Below are positions 50,301 through 61,036 of a stretch of 64,000 nucleotides of DNA, piece after piece (the stretch's first letter is position 1; every line of letters starts with the position of its first letter). The stretch is from the NCBI RefSeq assembly GCF_001625215.2, contig NC_030382.2:46341364-46405363 (forward strand). Reading direction: 5' to 3'. The position numbers were made by a program, and so were the translations under genes. The notes under the pieces were generated by a model. It was not told where the DNA came from. It ran no database searches and was given only the letters and a program-made list of their open reading frames with translations. Origin of the DNA: Daucus carota subsp. sativus. Its lineage: Eukaryota > Streptophyta > Magnoliopsida > Apiales > Apiaceae.

Positions 50301-50517
50301 CGAGAGCGAGAGAGTTACTGATGGTGATTTCGCCGTCGGGGCTCTGGAGCATCTTGTCCATGCCCTTGGGACCGAGAGATGTACGGAGGATGCGAGCCAC
50401 AGCTTTGGCGGCGGAAATGTTAGATTTCTGAGCATCGATGCCTCTCAATCTACTCTTCTGATCTTGTTCTCTTAATATTATAAAAGGCCTCCCGTACTCA
50501 TCGAACGCTAACGCCAT
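46928..50517 (-). CDS. CCT5: T-complex protein 1 subunit epsilon (CCT5)
   Basis: CCT5 is one of eight subunits of the cytosolic TRiC/CCT chaperonin, which folds actin and tubulin with ATP. Nine exons on the minus strand close exactly in phase: 50319-50517, 49342-49660, 48713-49061, 48406-48538, 48245-48297, 47962-48064, 47372-47538, 47185-47298 and 46928-47098. They give 535 residues, the usual length of plant CCT5. Visible are the start [24 protein letters not shown], the ATP-binding [14 protein letters not shown] and [72 protein letters not shown] and the C-terminal [15 protein letters not shown]. The N-D-G-A motif is split by intron 1, which opens with a GA repeat next to the donor. The gene looks fully intact and is presumably housekeeping. 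Confidence 0.97.
50167..50314. repeat. GA/CT microsatellite cluster in CCT5 intron 1
   Basis: On the plus strand two GA-rich runs (about 50167-50192 and 50265-50314) with GAGCGAGAGCGAGAG interruptions flank a short AG-rich stretch. On the gene's strand this is a CT-rich tract beginning 4-5 bases after the intron 1 donor. GA repeats of this kind are known binding sites for plant BBR/BPC GAGA factors; that function is inference here. Confidence 0.85.
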
Positions 50518-50839
50518 GGATCTACTATTCTTCTTCTACAGAGAGACTGTGAAAGAGAGAGGAGCAGAGGAGTGAGAGGTAAAAGAGGGGTTTAACAAGT
50601 TTTATAACTGTACTCCCCCTCTCTGCTTTGCCCTAAATATCATTCCCCTGTGTGTTCCCTTCTATCCCCGATTGTTACTTTAATTTTATCATTATCTCTT
50701 TTTATTTTAGCTTTCCAGATTTTATTTACTAGTTACTCACTTGTTTTGTTTTTTACACATTTTTTCTAGTATTGCATATTTTAAATGATATATAGAGTAT
50801 AAATTAATAATTTAAAAAAATCTTATTCTTTATAGAAAT

Positions 50840-51070
50840 TGGTGGCCTTGTTGGTGGGGCTCTAGTAGGATCCAGTGGGATCAAGATTGGGCCTAGACAG
50901 GCCTGGGTTATGCGTGTGGAGGTCTCTTCGACGTGTTTGAAGCGATAAAATGAAAGTTCATTGGTCGCGGATGAATTGAGAGGTCCTTGAAGGATGATGT
51001 CATTTACGGGAATAGTGATGTCATATAAGGGGATTCTCTTAATTTTTATTTAAGTTGGTTTGATTGGATT
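50840..51070. repeat. GC-rich dispersed repeat, copy 2
   Basis: Related to 44020-44230: GGGGCTCTAGTAGGATCC, GGGATCAAGATTGGGCCTAG, then GATGTCATATAAGGGGATTC and a TTTTTATTTAAGTTGGTTT tail, in the same order. It lies about 320 bp upstream of the CCT5 start codon. Confidence 0.6.
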
Positions 51071-52650
51071 ATTTTATTATAATTAAACATGTAATATTTT
51101 ATATATAAGATGATTAATATATATCAAGCTATTTTTTTGTTTCATGATTATTCAATAGTCGAATCATTTAGTTTCTTATTTTTGTTAAGTAAATCATTTA
51201 TTTCTTTATCATATTATTATAGTGATTTATCCTAATAATATTTCAAGAATATTCATAAAACTTAACTAGTTACAGGGCGCGAATACGTTTTAAGAAGACA
51301 ATTTCGCACTGGACTCGAATCATACATATACGTAGTTCCTTTCTTTGTCTCCTTCGATTCTTGACAGTTACACACATGAACACGATTTTATTTATATGCA
51401 TAGATCGTCTAACATTTATAACAAAGAAAATGACATGCGAAAAATATAACATAGAAGAGTTCTCATATGTTAGTCAATATATATATTCAAAATCTTTTAG
51501 ACAACGCGCATTTTGACATATATATTTTCACAATCTACTACAGATTTTTAGTCCGGATAAATTCGAAAATTAAATTGTGACGAATTTGATTAAGATAATA
51601 AATTCTTGAATTAATATCCTGAATAACTTTAGTTGTTTATTCTATTATGATTAATTTTTTATATATTCTCACCTTAAGAACTAGTTAGTGACTTTAAGAC
51701 CAAATTTGAGAATAATATATATAAACTCAAGTGTGACTTTATAATCAACACCGTATTCAAAAGCACATAAACGACAAACATACAATCGACAATTCGGTCA
51801 ATGCGCTTGATATACACAAATCTTGTTATATGATATACGTAGACAAGTTATGTATATTCATGAATAAGTTATGTCTATTCATGAATGTATATGAACCTGA
51901 CATACAATGTAGTTATGTATGACTAATTTCATTAATAAAAAGAAAGTAATACATAATCATTTGGAATCTATCGCACTTACCAGAAGTGGGGTTTATATTA
52001 AAAACAAAAAAAATCTAATAATTTATAAATAAAAGAATTTTACACGAAAGGAAGTAGTACGAATTTAGGTAAGAATATATGTATCACCATATATTGTGCA
52101 TGAGATTACATTTACATAAATATAATTACCAAACCAACAAAATATAACACATGTTACTGAAAAAATATAACAAATGTGAACCCACTTAATAGCATTGAAC
52201 ATTCGATGAAAGTTTTAATCACTAACCAAATGTGCATATATAGAAGTGACGATATGAAAATAACAAAATTAATACGAACATATATAAAATTATTACACAA
52301 CTATATGTTTGACAAGAATTATATTGCATAACCTCAAAATGGAGGACTAAGAAAAATAGTTACTTATCTATTCAGATTGGTCACTAAATATATTTCATAA
52401 ATATATAATTACGGCAGATTACATTCTTATTTTTATTTGAAATATTATGACAGACTTTATAGTCATTAACGTATATGAGTAAAGATTTGTAGGTGATTGA
52501 AGTCCATCGAAAATTAGAAAAATATATGATAGCTATGCTCTCTACCCAAATTGATGATGCTTGTTTTTTCAACTTCTACTTGTAGACATTGCCATCTTCA
52601 ATTGAAAATAAGAAGTTGTATATATATTAGTGGACAAAGTTCTGATTTAT
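51071..52650. other. AT-rich intergenic
   Basis: Strongly AT-rich with many ATATAT words and no coding signal on either strand. Nothing recognisable. Confidence 0.45.
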
Positions 52651-52772
52651 TAGGTTTCCGTACCAAGAGTACTAGGGATACGACATGTTGACGAACCTCC
52701 ACAAACAATTAATTAGGTTTCTGTATCAAGACTAGGGTTACGACATGTTGACGAACCTCCACAAACAATTAT
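52651..52772. repeat. 60-bp tandem duplication
   Basis: Two adjacent copies of ATTAGGTTTCCGTACCAAG, then a short variable part, then CGACATGTTGACGAACCTCC with ACAAACAATT. The second half (52681-52710 and 52741-52770) is identical over 30 bp at a period of exactly 60. It is non-coding and of unknown role. Confidence 0.85.
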
Positions 52773-53511
52773 TGATATTTTGAGATGGTGAGCGAATCCT
52801 GATAAAACTCACGAAGCAATCATCTCGTCGTTCATTGGCATAAAAGATGAGTTTCTCGTGACGAATGAACCTCCCAGTGATAAAAAAGTAGACTAGCACC
52901 CACTTTTAAGCAACATCAAATATAATTTTTTGTAATTTTCCGAGCCATCTTTCCTTTTCTAGGAATTTAAAAGTAATACTTTATTTATTGTAAGCTATGT
53001 TAATGCAAGAGTAATAGAAATCTTCTTGTAACTAGCTAATTTGTCGGCCCATATATCAAAAATAGCTATTTTATATAATAGAGCTCTAAATTATAAGATT
53101 TGGAGTTTCTTTTTTAAAAATATAAGTACAAAAACACTAACTTTTTTATATGAGTATAAGTAAAAAACACTCGTGTTTTTTTATATGAGTAAACTTAATT
53201 AGCAAGTTATCCAAGTGCTTACAATACTCGACACAATCCAAGACAATTGTGTGAAAATATGACGACCCTCCCTTGAGATAATTAACTCTAGCTTCTTTTT
53301 AAAATAATTTTGATTCTTTTTATTATTGAACATGATTATATATATTTGTCACTGGAAAATAATTTTAAACACATATGTGTATATATTTTTTTTATATAAT
53401 CATTTTATTATAGATTATTAAATTTATAAATACTCCAAACCATGCAAATACCTGAACATACTTTGTTACAATATAAACACATATTTTGACAATAAACAAA
53501 TCTAATTGAAT
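52773..53511. other. Intergenic, 3' of the AGP-like gene
   Basis: AT-rich. It contains a near-duplicate of ACACTAACTTTTTTATATGAG (53133 and again near 53169 as ACACTCGTGTTTTTTTATATG). The part next to 53511 is the AGP gene 3' UTR. No gene is seen. Confidence 0.4.
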
Positions 53512-53802
53512 TTAAAAGAAGGCGGCGGCACATGCAGCCGAAGCAAGAAAAGCAGCCGTGGTGGATAGTTGAAGACCGGAAGCAGCGCCGGAATCAGCTG
53601 AACCCGATGGAGATTCGCCAGAGCTTTGGGAGAAAGCCCCATCTGGAACCGGTGCGCCTACTGGGGCTGCATCGTCATTTCCATCTGTCGTTCCAATATC
53701 GTCAGAAGGTGCCTCCGCCGGTGCAGCCGGTTGCGCCGCCGATGCCATGCTAATAATGGCGAAGCATGCAAGCGCGAGAACCAAGATTTTACGGGAAGCC
53801 AT
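53512..53802 (-). CDS. Small arabinogalactan-protein-like, GPI-anchored (BCP1-like)
   Basis: Single-exon, 96 residues. An N-terminal signal peptide (ILVLALACFAIISMASA, cleavage likely after ASA) is followed by an Ala/Pro/Ser/Gly-rich core with Ala-Pro dipeptides (QPAAPAEAPS, APVGAPVP) suited to Hyp-O-arabinogalactan. An acidic patch (SDDIGTTDGNDD) comes next. The C-terminus is a GPI-attachment signal: small residues SADSGAASG, then the hydrophobic LSTTAAFLASAACAAAFF. This fits a short arabinogalactan protein of the cell surface. The domain order resembles anther-specific BCP1-like proteins, so pollen or tapetum expression is possible, but the sequence is too simple to assign an orthologue. 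The coding region is GC-rich compared with its surroundings. Confidence 0.8.
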   Translation of the reverse strand: MASRKILVLALACFAIISMASAAQPAAPAEAPSDDIGTTDGNDDAAPVGAPVPDGAFSQSSGESPSGSADSGAASGLQLSTTAAFLASAACAAAFF

Positions 53803-53997
53803 ATTATTATTATTCGAAGAGTTGATAGAACCTTAAGAATGCGGCAAGAATAAATTATTTTGATAAGAGAATGAAGACTGCAGAGCAGATGAATGTAAAA
53901 ATATAAATGAATGGTAGAAGTACTAAGATTTGACTCTTTATTATGGCTGGCTTGTGTTGAAGAGTAAAGTTCGGATTTGATCAGAAGCCATCCACTT

Positions 53998-54004
53998 ATT
54001 ATAG
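53998..54004 (-). promoter_or_regulatory. Candidate TATA box of the AGP-like gene
   Basis: On the minus strand the sequence reads TATAATA about 195 bp upstream of the start codon. If used, transcription would begin near 53970 with a leader of about 165 bases. Position and sequence are the only support. Confidence 0.35.
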
Positions 54005-54657
54005 TAAACACGAATATATGACGAAGGCATTGGTTTTCAACCCAGCCGCAGCTGCTAAATCTTAGCCATCAAGAAAATTAGATACTGATCCAAGACGCCA
54101 AGCTCTACGCATCACCATTTCTTAATGACCTCGACTTCTCCGGTTCTAGGCATAAGAAGTATGTTTTAACCAAAATAGCGCAATGGAAACCCTAGTACCG
54201 ATATGGACTACACATCCGGCTTTCAGCAGGGATGCATTGATCCGGCTTAGTCTAAAGGTGCAAGTATACTGTGACAAAAAAAGAAAAGAAAAAGAAGGGC
54301 CAAGCATATCCTATAACAACACGATAGGTAATAAACTACTAAACAACCAACATTCGGGTATACTAATGGTAGATTGCCATGAGCGAATATTCCCGAAAGA
54401 CATCCCGGAGTTTACTATGTAAATGCACAAGTTTTTAGTTTTAGGTGGTGGAGCCGTCTATGGAGAGCTAAAGAAAGAAGATAGAGAAATATAATGCATG
54501 CAGCTGAAAGTTGAGTTGTGCAGGCAAGTCGCAGACTGCATGCAGCAACTTTAAGAAAATAAACTAAATCTGATGATAGATGCTAGTAAACAGAAAGATC
54601 CTGTGTAGATCCCAGCCCTCATCTAGAAGAAGAGGATGATATTGTCAGTATGCATCA
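54005..54657. other. Intergenic between AGP-like and CFI68-A
   Basis: The right part (from about 54330) is the 3' flank of the duplicated CFI68 unit and matches 58090-58374. The rest is unremarkable. Confidence 0.5.
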
Positions 54658-56157
54658 TCAGTCCCAACGTCTCCTTTTGCCATGGTAAGCATCCCTCCAA
54701 CGAGATGATCCGTGATCCTCCTCTACAACAGGCGCTTTGCCCTTAGATCGTGCAGAAGTTTGTCCTCGATCATAATGATCATCCCTGTAAGCCCGGTGAT
54801 GGTCATAATCATCTCTTTCCTCCCTGTACTGGCGGCGCTCCCTGTACCTGTCCTCGCTGTACTGTCCGCGGTCCCTGTACCGGTGCTCCCTGTACTCCAA
54901 ACTCGAGTCTCTTGTCCTTGGGCCGCGTCGCTCCAGTCTCCCTCCACCCGTGTTGGCTTCACTAACCAAACTCGAATCTCTTGTCCTTTGAGCTTGTTCC
55001 TCCGGTCTCCCTCCGCCCATGTTTGCTTCATTATCAACATTCGACTCACTAGTCCTTTGGCTGCGTTGTTCCGGGCTCCCTCCACCCGTGTTGGCTTCAC
55101 TACCCGAACTCGACTCACTTGTGCTTTCGCTGAGTTGTTGCAGTACTCTCCCTCCACCCATGTTTGCGTAATTCCACATTCCTGAAGAAGGTCCAGCCAT
55201 GCCGACATTTCTAAATCCCATCATCCCCATTCCATAAGCAGCCATTCCCCCGCCAAAGAAAGCCGGATTCACAGGACGAAATGCACCAGACATTTCCAGA
55301 GCAGTCACGTTCCGGAAAGGAGGTATCATCCCCGGAAAAGTCGGACGTGGAAGACCTCGACCCAGTGTTGGATCAAATCCAGCACCCATCATACAATGTG
55401 GATTCATGAAACCTCCAGAATTTGCATCAGCTCCAAAGCCTCGTGCACTTGGCATGTTGGGTCTCATAGAGGCACCTATGCCCCAGTTAGGCCCGAATCT
55501 CCGATGTCCACCTCCTTGTCGTCCTCTCGGCAACCCACCTCTTCCAAAACCTCTTCCAAAATCTCCAGTAGGATCAGGTGTTCCGCAGGTAATGATGACT
55601 GCATTGTCATTCAGAGACCTCCTTCCCTGCGGCTGAGATTGAGATTGAGAGTGAGAGTGAGATTGTGCCATCTGCCTTTCATTCTGTGGAGAAGCAAATA
55701 CCACAGTACAAGCTCTCCCATTAAAATGGTAACCGTCCATTCCTTCTTTGCAAACCGCAGCAGAAGCTGAGTCATAAAACTCAACCAGACAATACCCTCT
55801 GGATTTCCCACTATGTTTCTCATCATAAAACTTCAACTCCTTGACCCTCCCATATTGAGATAAAACACTCTCAATTTCGGCATCAGTAGTCCACCAGTGT
55901 AGCTCTCCCACGAAGAGCCTGCTCTCACCATTCTGAGCCACATTCACGGCCCCATTTGGACCAGGCACCTCAGAAGGCTGAGGTTGAAGAAAACCCTCAT
56001 TAATATTAAGATCACCGTAGAGCTCATCATACTCATCAACATCATCACCAGTGAATTCATCCTCTGCAGGTGCAGAAATTGCACCACCTCCTTGTTGTTT
56101 GTATTGGGATTCTTCCTCTTGATCATAGTTTAATTTCTCTCCAGCCATGGGGTCCAT
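54658..56157 (-). CDS. CFI68/CPSF6-like RRM protein, copy A
   Basis: Plant relative of the large subunit of cleavage factor I (CPSF6/CFIm68; Arabidopsis CFI59/CFI68), which with CFI25 binds UGUA in pre-mRNA and guides poly(A)-site choice in the nucleus. The coding part is one exon of 499 residues starting MDPMAGEK; the upstream in-frame ATG (56202) lies inside the leader intron. An acidic N-terminus (DDVDEYDELYGDLNI) precedes one RRM with RNP2 LFVGEL and RNP1 SRGYCLVEF (about residues 75-155). Then come a SQSQ stretch, a Gly/Pro/Met-rich middle (GRGFGRGGLPRGRQGGG, MAAYGMGMMG) and an RS/RD/RE-rich tail (YREHRYRDRGQYSEDRYRER) ending GKRRRWD. Repeated ANTGGGSPEQRSQRTSE-like units precede the tail. 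Its paralog is copy B, 2.2 kb downstream in window coordinates. Confidence 0.88.
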   Translation of the reverse strand: MDPMAGEKLNYDQEEESQYKQQGGGAISAPAEDEFTGDDVDEYDELYGDLNINEGFLQPQPSEVPGPNGAVNVAQNGESRLFVGELHWWTTDAEIESVLSQYGRVKELKFYDEKHSGKSRGYCLVEFYDSASAAVCKEGMDGYHFNGRACTVVFASPQNERQMAQSHSHSQSQSQPQGRRSLNDNAVIITCGTPDPTGDFGRGFGRGGLPRGRQGGGHRRFGPNWGIGASMRPNMPSARGFGADANSGGFMNPHCMMGAGFDPTLGRGLPRPTFPGMIPPFRNVTALEMSGAFRPVNPAFFGGGMAAYGMGMMGFRNVGMAGPSSGMWNYANMGGGRVLQQLSESTSESSSGSEANTGGGSPEQRSQRTSESNVDNEANMGGGRPEEQAQRTRDSSLVSEANTGGGRLERRGPRTRDSSLEYREHRYRDRGQYSEDRYRERRQYREERDDYDHHRAYRDDHYDRGQTSARSKGKAPVVEEDHGSSRWRDAYHGKRRRWD

Positions 56158-56165
56158 TTCCAGTA

Positions 56166-57186
56166 CTGATTCAACATAAACATATATAATACTCAGGACC
56201 AACCAAGTATAATAAGTAAAGAGGCAGTCTATTTAAAATCGTGTCCTTCAGGAGCACAGAAAAGTAGTTGTCAACTAAAACTAGAAGCAGCATCATGCAA
56301 GAACGAAATGGCAAGAAACTTGACTCATCATAGAGTCTAGTTAGTATCTTTATGAGTAATCACTGAGTGATAAAAAGACCATATATATGCCCCCTAGCAG
56401 TTTGGTAACTCTTTATCAACATAGCAATCTGGTTACAGCAACTTTTTGTCCTTCCAAATTAGTAACTTCCATCAACTTTTAGTTAACATTGTACTAAGAA
56501 ACAAGAAGTAATCTCTTAAATGTATTAAAAATTACCCATTTAGCACAATTTAATCCCTAGCCAGTGTATCGTATGGCCACCACAATGTGTTTGTACTCCT
56601 TGCTTTATTTACTAAATTGTCTAATTACTCAAAGCTGTTGTTTCAAGTCTTCAAAAACAGTATATATCAAGTGTAAATTGCGTACATTTCTTGTATATAT
56701 GTAGGGTTTATATACTCAAGTTCAACATCTATCATTTCAGATTTGCTACAAAATGGTTTCAAATGTGCTTAATTGATTTTACTCCTCCACAGTACTTCTA
56801 AGTGTTAATAACATAAAGATCAACATAAATAAATGAATAAAACATCCATGTACAGCAATGACACAAGAACATAACATTTCACAAACTGACCATCAGAAAA
56901 CATGAACTTATCAAGATCAATCACATAAAAAGAGCTGAAATCATGTGCAAAACTCATTTAATTAACAAGAAGAGTATATATATAATTTCATTTCCAAGCA
57001 AAATTAAAGATACAATTTTAACATAGATCAAGCAAAGCAAAAAAAATAAAAAATACAACAAAAAATTATAAATAATTCTACAGGTTTATCAACAAGACGA
57101 TGCAAAGATCCCCAAATCTTAATCACAAAAAGAAGACAGATCGCAAATACAAATCAGAAACATTAACAGAAGCTTGAAGAATTTAC
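56166..57186 (-). other. Leader intron of CFI68 copy A
   Basis: On the minus strand a donor TTTG|GTAAATTC (57186) and an acceptor TGAATCAG (56166) bound an intron of about 1 kb in the 5' UTR, eight bases before the start codon. Large parts are almost identical to the leader intron of copy B. AT-rich; no coding. Confidence 0.7.
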
Positions 57187-58374
57187 CAAATTAGGGTGAA
57201 ATGAGCAAGATTTTTGTGCAAGTAGTCCCTGATGCACTTGAGGGGAGATAAATTATGGGGTGATAGCTGATTTCTTACTTTATGTATAGAGATGAGATGT
57301 GTATACACTGGCTTGCTCTTAGATTAAAAAGACTGAGATGCTGAGGTTGGCGACAAGATAGAGGTTGCTGATTTTCACTTGGGACTCTATTTATATAAGT
57401 TATGAGTCGGTGGGGCCGTGTTATTTGGGCCTTTTGATCTACTGTGGGCCAAATAGCCCCTAGGGCTTGTGTGGTGTGTCCATTTTGGCTTGTACAACTA
57501 CTACTAAGTTACTTGTATATTTGAGCTTTTTTTATTTCATTTTATTTTTGAAGGATATATATAGAATGGATATCGTTTGGTTGATTTTATTAAATTTTAA
57601 ATAAAATTTGGGAAATGGAGTTGTGATCTGGTAGTAGTGTTATTTCATAAGTTTTATTTGGACATCTATAATATATTTCAAGTTAAGTAGTACTAGATAT
57701 TTCATATTTTTGTCAACTTTTCAATAAAATATGATATATGATTAATTTATTTTAATTTGTGTTAATCCTAGAGATTTTGAAAATTATACTTAAACTCTAA
57801 AGGTCATGCATTAATTAATTATGAGATATTTTACGATAAATTTGTGATACTTTTAAAATTTATTAACTATTTCTGATCTTAGTATATCTCAATTAAATAT
57901 AGTTCATTTATACTCTCCTTTACTCTCGTCTGCCTATCTAATCACTAAAAATTGAACTATAATTCTCATCCAATCATGATAGGGTTTGTGTTATTAGTTC
58001 AATTATAACTACGCAATATGAACCATAATTCATATAGAGAACAAATTGTGAATTTATGATAGGGAAAGTGAGGATAATGCATGGTAGTTAATAAACTAGT
58101 CAATAACCAGCATTCGGGCACTAACAGTAGATGGCCAAGAGCAAATATTCGAAAGAAGATCTAGCAGTTGATTAACAATGTAAATGCACAAGTTTTTAGG
58201 TGGTGCAGCAGTATATGGAGAGCTAAAGAAAGGAAATAGAGAAATGTAATGCATGATGCGGAGACTTGAGTTGTGCAGGCAAGTCGCATACTGCATGCAT
58301 AAACTTTAAGAAACTAAAATAAACAGAAAGATCCGGTGTAGATCCCGGCCCTCATCGAGAAGAAGAGTAGGATA
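57187..58374. other. CFI68-A promoter and spacer between the two copies
   Basis: 57187-57600 holds the leader exon and promoter of copy A and matches the same part of copy B at 61037-61460. 57600-58090 is AT-rich unique spacer. 58090-58374 is the 3' flank of copy B, matching that of copy A. Confidence 0.6.
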
Positions 58375-59868
58375 TCAGAATGCATCATCATCAGTCCGAC
58401 GTCTCCTTTTGCCATGGTAAGAATCCCCTGGACGAGATCCGTGATCCTCCTCCATAACACGTGATTTGCCCTTAGATCTGGCAGAAGTTTGTCCTCGATC
58501 ATAATGATCATCCCTGTAAGCCCGGTGGTTGTCATAATAATCTCTTTCCTCCCTGTACTGGCGGCGGTCCCTGTACCGGAGCTCTCTGTACTCAAAACTC
58601 GAGTCTCTTGTCATTTGGCCGCGTGGATCCAGTCTCCCTCCACCCGTGTTTGCTTCACTACCAAAACTCGACTCTCTTGTCGTCCTTGGGCCGCGTTGCT
58701 CCGGTCTCCCTCCACCAGTGTTTACTTCAGTATCAATATTCGACTCACTTGTCCTTTGGCTGTGTTGTTCCGGGCTCCCTCCCCCCGCGTTTGCTTCACT
58801 AGCAGAACTCGACTCATCACTTGTGCTTTGGCTGAGTTGCTGCTGCAGTACTCTCCCTCCACCCATGTTTGCATAATTCCACATTCCTGAAGAAGGTCCA
58901 GCCATGCTGACATTTCCGAATCTCATCATCCCCATTCCATAAGCAGCCATTCCCCCGCCAAAGAAACCAGGATTCACAGGACGAAATGCACCAGAAATGT
59001 CCAGAGCATTCACATTGAAAGGAGGTATTATCCCTGGAAAAGTCGGACGTGGAAGACCTCGACCCATATAGCTTGAATCGAATCCAGCACCCATCATAGG
59101 ATGTGGATTCATGAAACCTCCAGAACTTGCACCAGCTACAGACCCCCGAGCATTTGGCATGTTTGGCCTCGTAGAGGTACCTATGCCCCAGTTAGGCCCG
59201 TGTCTCCAATTTCCACCTCCTTGTGATCCTCTCGGCAACCCACGGCCTCTTCCAAAATCTCCGGTAGGATCATTTGTACGGCAAGTAATTATTACTGCAT
59301 TGTCATTCAAAGACCTCCTTCCTTGCGGCTGAGATTGAGATTGAGGTCGTACTTGGGATGTGTTCCTATAAGCATCAGCCATCTGCCTTTCAGTCTGTGG
59401 AGAAGCAAATTCCACTGTACAAGCTCTCCCGTTAAAATTGTAACCATGCATTCCTTCTTTGCAAGCAGCAGCAGAAGCCGAGTCATAAAACTCAACCTCA
59501 CAATACCCCTTAGATCTTCCACTACGTTTTTCATCATAAAACTTAAACTCCTTCACCCTCCCATATTCAGATAGAACACTCTGAACTTCCGCATCAGTAG
59601 TCCACCAGTGTAGCTCTCCCACGAAGAGCCTGCTCTCACCATTCTGAGCCACATTCACGGCCCCATTTGGACCAGGCGCCTCAGAAGGCTGAGGCTGAAG
59701 AAAACCCTCTTTAATATTAAGATCACCGTAGAGTTCATCATACTCATCATCATCATCACCAATCAATGCATCCTCTGCAGGTGCAGAAATTGCACCACCT
59801 CCTTGTTGTTTGTATTGGGATTCTTCCTCTTGATCATAGTTTGATTTCTCTCCAGGCATGGGGTCCAT
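58375..59868 (-). CDS. CFI68/CPSF6-like RRM protein, copy B
   Basis: Tandem paralog of copy A: 497 residues starting MDPMPGEK, same order of acidic N-terminus, single RRM (RNP2 LFVGEL, RNP1 SKGYCEVEF), Gly/Pro/Met-rich middle and Arg-rich tail. It ends GKRRRRTDDDAF in place of GKRRRWD, so the C-terminus has a different reading. Changes against A include longer ADAYRNTSQVRPQSQSQPQ after the RRM, loss of one GRGFGRGG repeat and lack of the QYSEDRYRER repeat in the tail. The frame is open throughout, so both copies can be functional. Role as for copy A: nuclear 3'-end processing by family membership. Confidence 0.87.
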   Translation of the reverse strand: MDPMPGEKSNYDQEEESQYKQQGGGAISAPAEDALIGDDDDEYDELYGDLNIKEGFLQPQPSEAPGPNGAVNVAQNGESRLFVGELHWWTTDAEVQSVLSEYGRVKEFKFYDEKRSGRSKGYCEVEFYDSASAAACKEGMHGYNFNGRACTVEFASPQTERQMADAYRNTSQVRPQSQSQPQGRRSLNDNAVIITCRTNDPTGDFGRGRGLPRGSQGGGNWRHGPNWGIGTSTRPNMPNARGSVAGASSGGFMNPHPMMGAGFDSSYMGRGLPRPTFPGIIPPFNVNALDISGAFRPVNPGFFGGGMAAYGMGMMRFGNVSMAGPSSGMWNYANMGGGRVLQQQLSQSTSDESSSASEANAGGGSPEQHSQRTSESNIDTEVNTGGGRPEQRGPRTTRESSFGSEANTGGGRLDPRGQMTRDSSFEYRELRYRDRRQYREERDYYDNHRAYRDDHYDRGQTSARSKGKSRVMEEDHGSRPGDSYHGKRRRRTDDDAF

Positions 59869-59873
59869 TTCCA

Positions 59874-61035
59874 CTGATTCAACATAAACATATATAATAC
59901 TCAGGACCAACCAAGTATAATAAGTAAATAGGCAGCCTATTTAAAATCGTGTCCTTCAGGAGCACAGAAAAGTAGTTGTCAACTAAAACTAGAAGCAGCA
60001 TCATGCAAGAACGAAATGGCAAGAAACTTGACTCATCATAGAGTCTAGTTAGTATCTTTATGAGTAATCACTGAGTGATAACAAGACCATATATATATAT
60101 GCCCCCTAGCAGCTTGGTGACTCTTTATCAACATAGCAATCTGGTTACAGCAACTTTTTGTCCTTCCAAATTAGTAACTTCCATCAACTTTTAGTTAACA
60201 TTGTACTAAGAAACAAGAAGTAATCTCTTAAATGTATTTAAAATTACCCATTTAGCATAATTTCATCCCTAGCTAGTGTATCGTACGGCCACCACAATGT
60301 ATTTCTTACTCTTGCTTTAGTTACTAAATCTCTAATTACTCAAAGCTGTTGTTTTAAGTCTTCAAAAACAGTATATATCAAGTGTAAATTGCGTACATTT
60401 CTTGTATATATGGTAAGTTAGGGTTTATATACTCAAGTTCAACATCTATCATTTCAGATTTGCTACAAAATGGTTTCAAATGTGCTTAACTGATTTTACT
60501 CCTCCACAGTACTTCTAAGTGTTAATAACATAAAGATCAACATAAATAAATGAATAAAACATCCATGTACAGCAATGACACAAGAACATAACATTTCACA
60601 AACTGACCATCAGAAAACATGAACTTATCAAGATCAATCACATAAAACATGCATCAACATAAATAAACAAATAAAATCAACATAAATAAACAAATAAAAC
60701 ATGCATCAGCTAGCAATGACACAAGAACATAAAATTTTACAAACTGACCATCAGAAAACATGAACTTATCAAGATCAATCACATACAAAGAGCTGAAATC
60801 ATGTGCAAAACTTGTTCAGTTAACAAGTATATATATAATTGCATTTCCAAACAAAATTAAAGTTACAATTTTACACAGATCAGGCAAAGCAATGAAAAAT
60901 TACAACAAAAAAATTATAAATAATTCTGCATGTTCATCAACGGGATGATGCAAAGATACCCAAATCTTAATCACAAAAAGAAGACAGATCGCAAACACAT
61001 ATCAAAAACATTAACAAGAAGCTTGAAGAATTTAC
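59874..61035 (-). other. Leader intron of CFI68 copy B
   Basis: Same donor (TTTG|GTAAATTC) and acceptor (TGAATCAG) as copy A, bounding about 1.16 kb. The extra length comes mainly from a local tandem duplication at about 60565-60790. The part next to the coding exon is nearly identical to copy A. Confidence 0.7.
60565..60790. repeat. 140-bp tandem duplication in the copy B leader intron
   Basis: The block AGCAATGACACAAGAACATA through GACCATCAGAAAACATGAAC to AAGATCAATCACATA occurs twice, with GACCATCAG at 60605 and again at 60745 (period 140). Between the two, ATAAATAAACAAATAAAA is itself repeated. Copy A has the block once, near 56860-56930. Confidence 0.85.
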
Positions 61036-61036
61036 C

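Noticed and set aside
50150-50431. Arg/Glu-repeat frame on the plus strand at the CCT5 5' end
   Set aside because: It is the GA microsatellite plus the reverse strand of CCT5 exon 1.
54712-55770. Plus-strand open frames across CFI68 copy A (and likewise across copy B)
   Set aside because: They are antisense shadows of the Arg/Gly/Ser-rich coding exon; composition explains their length.
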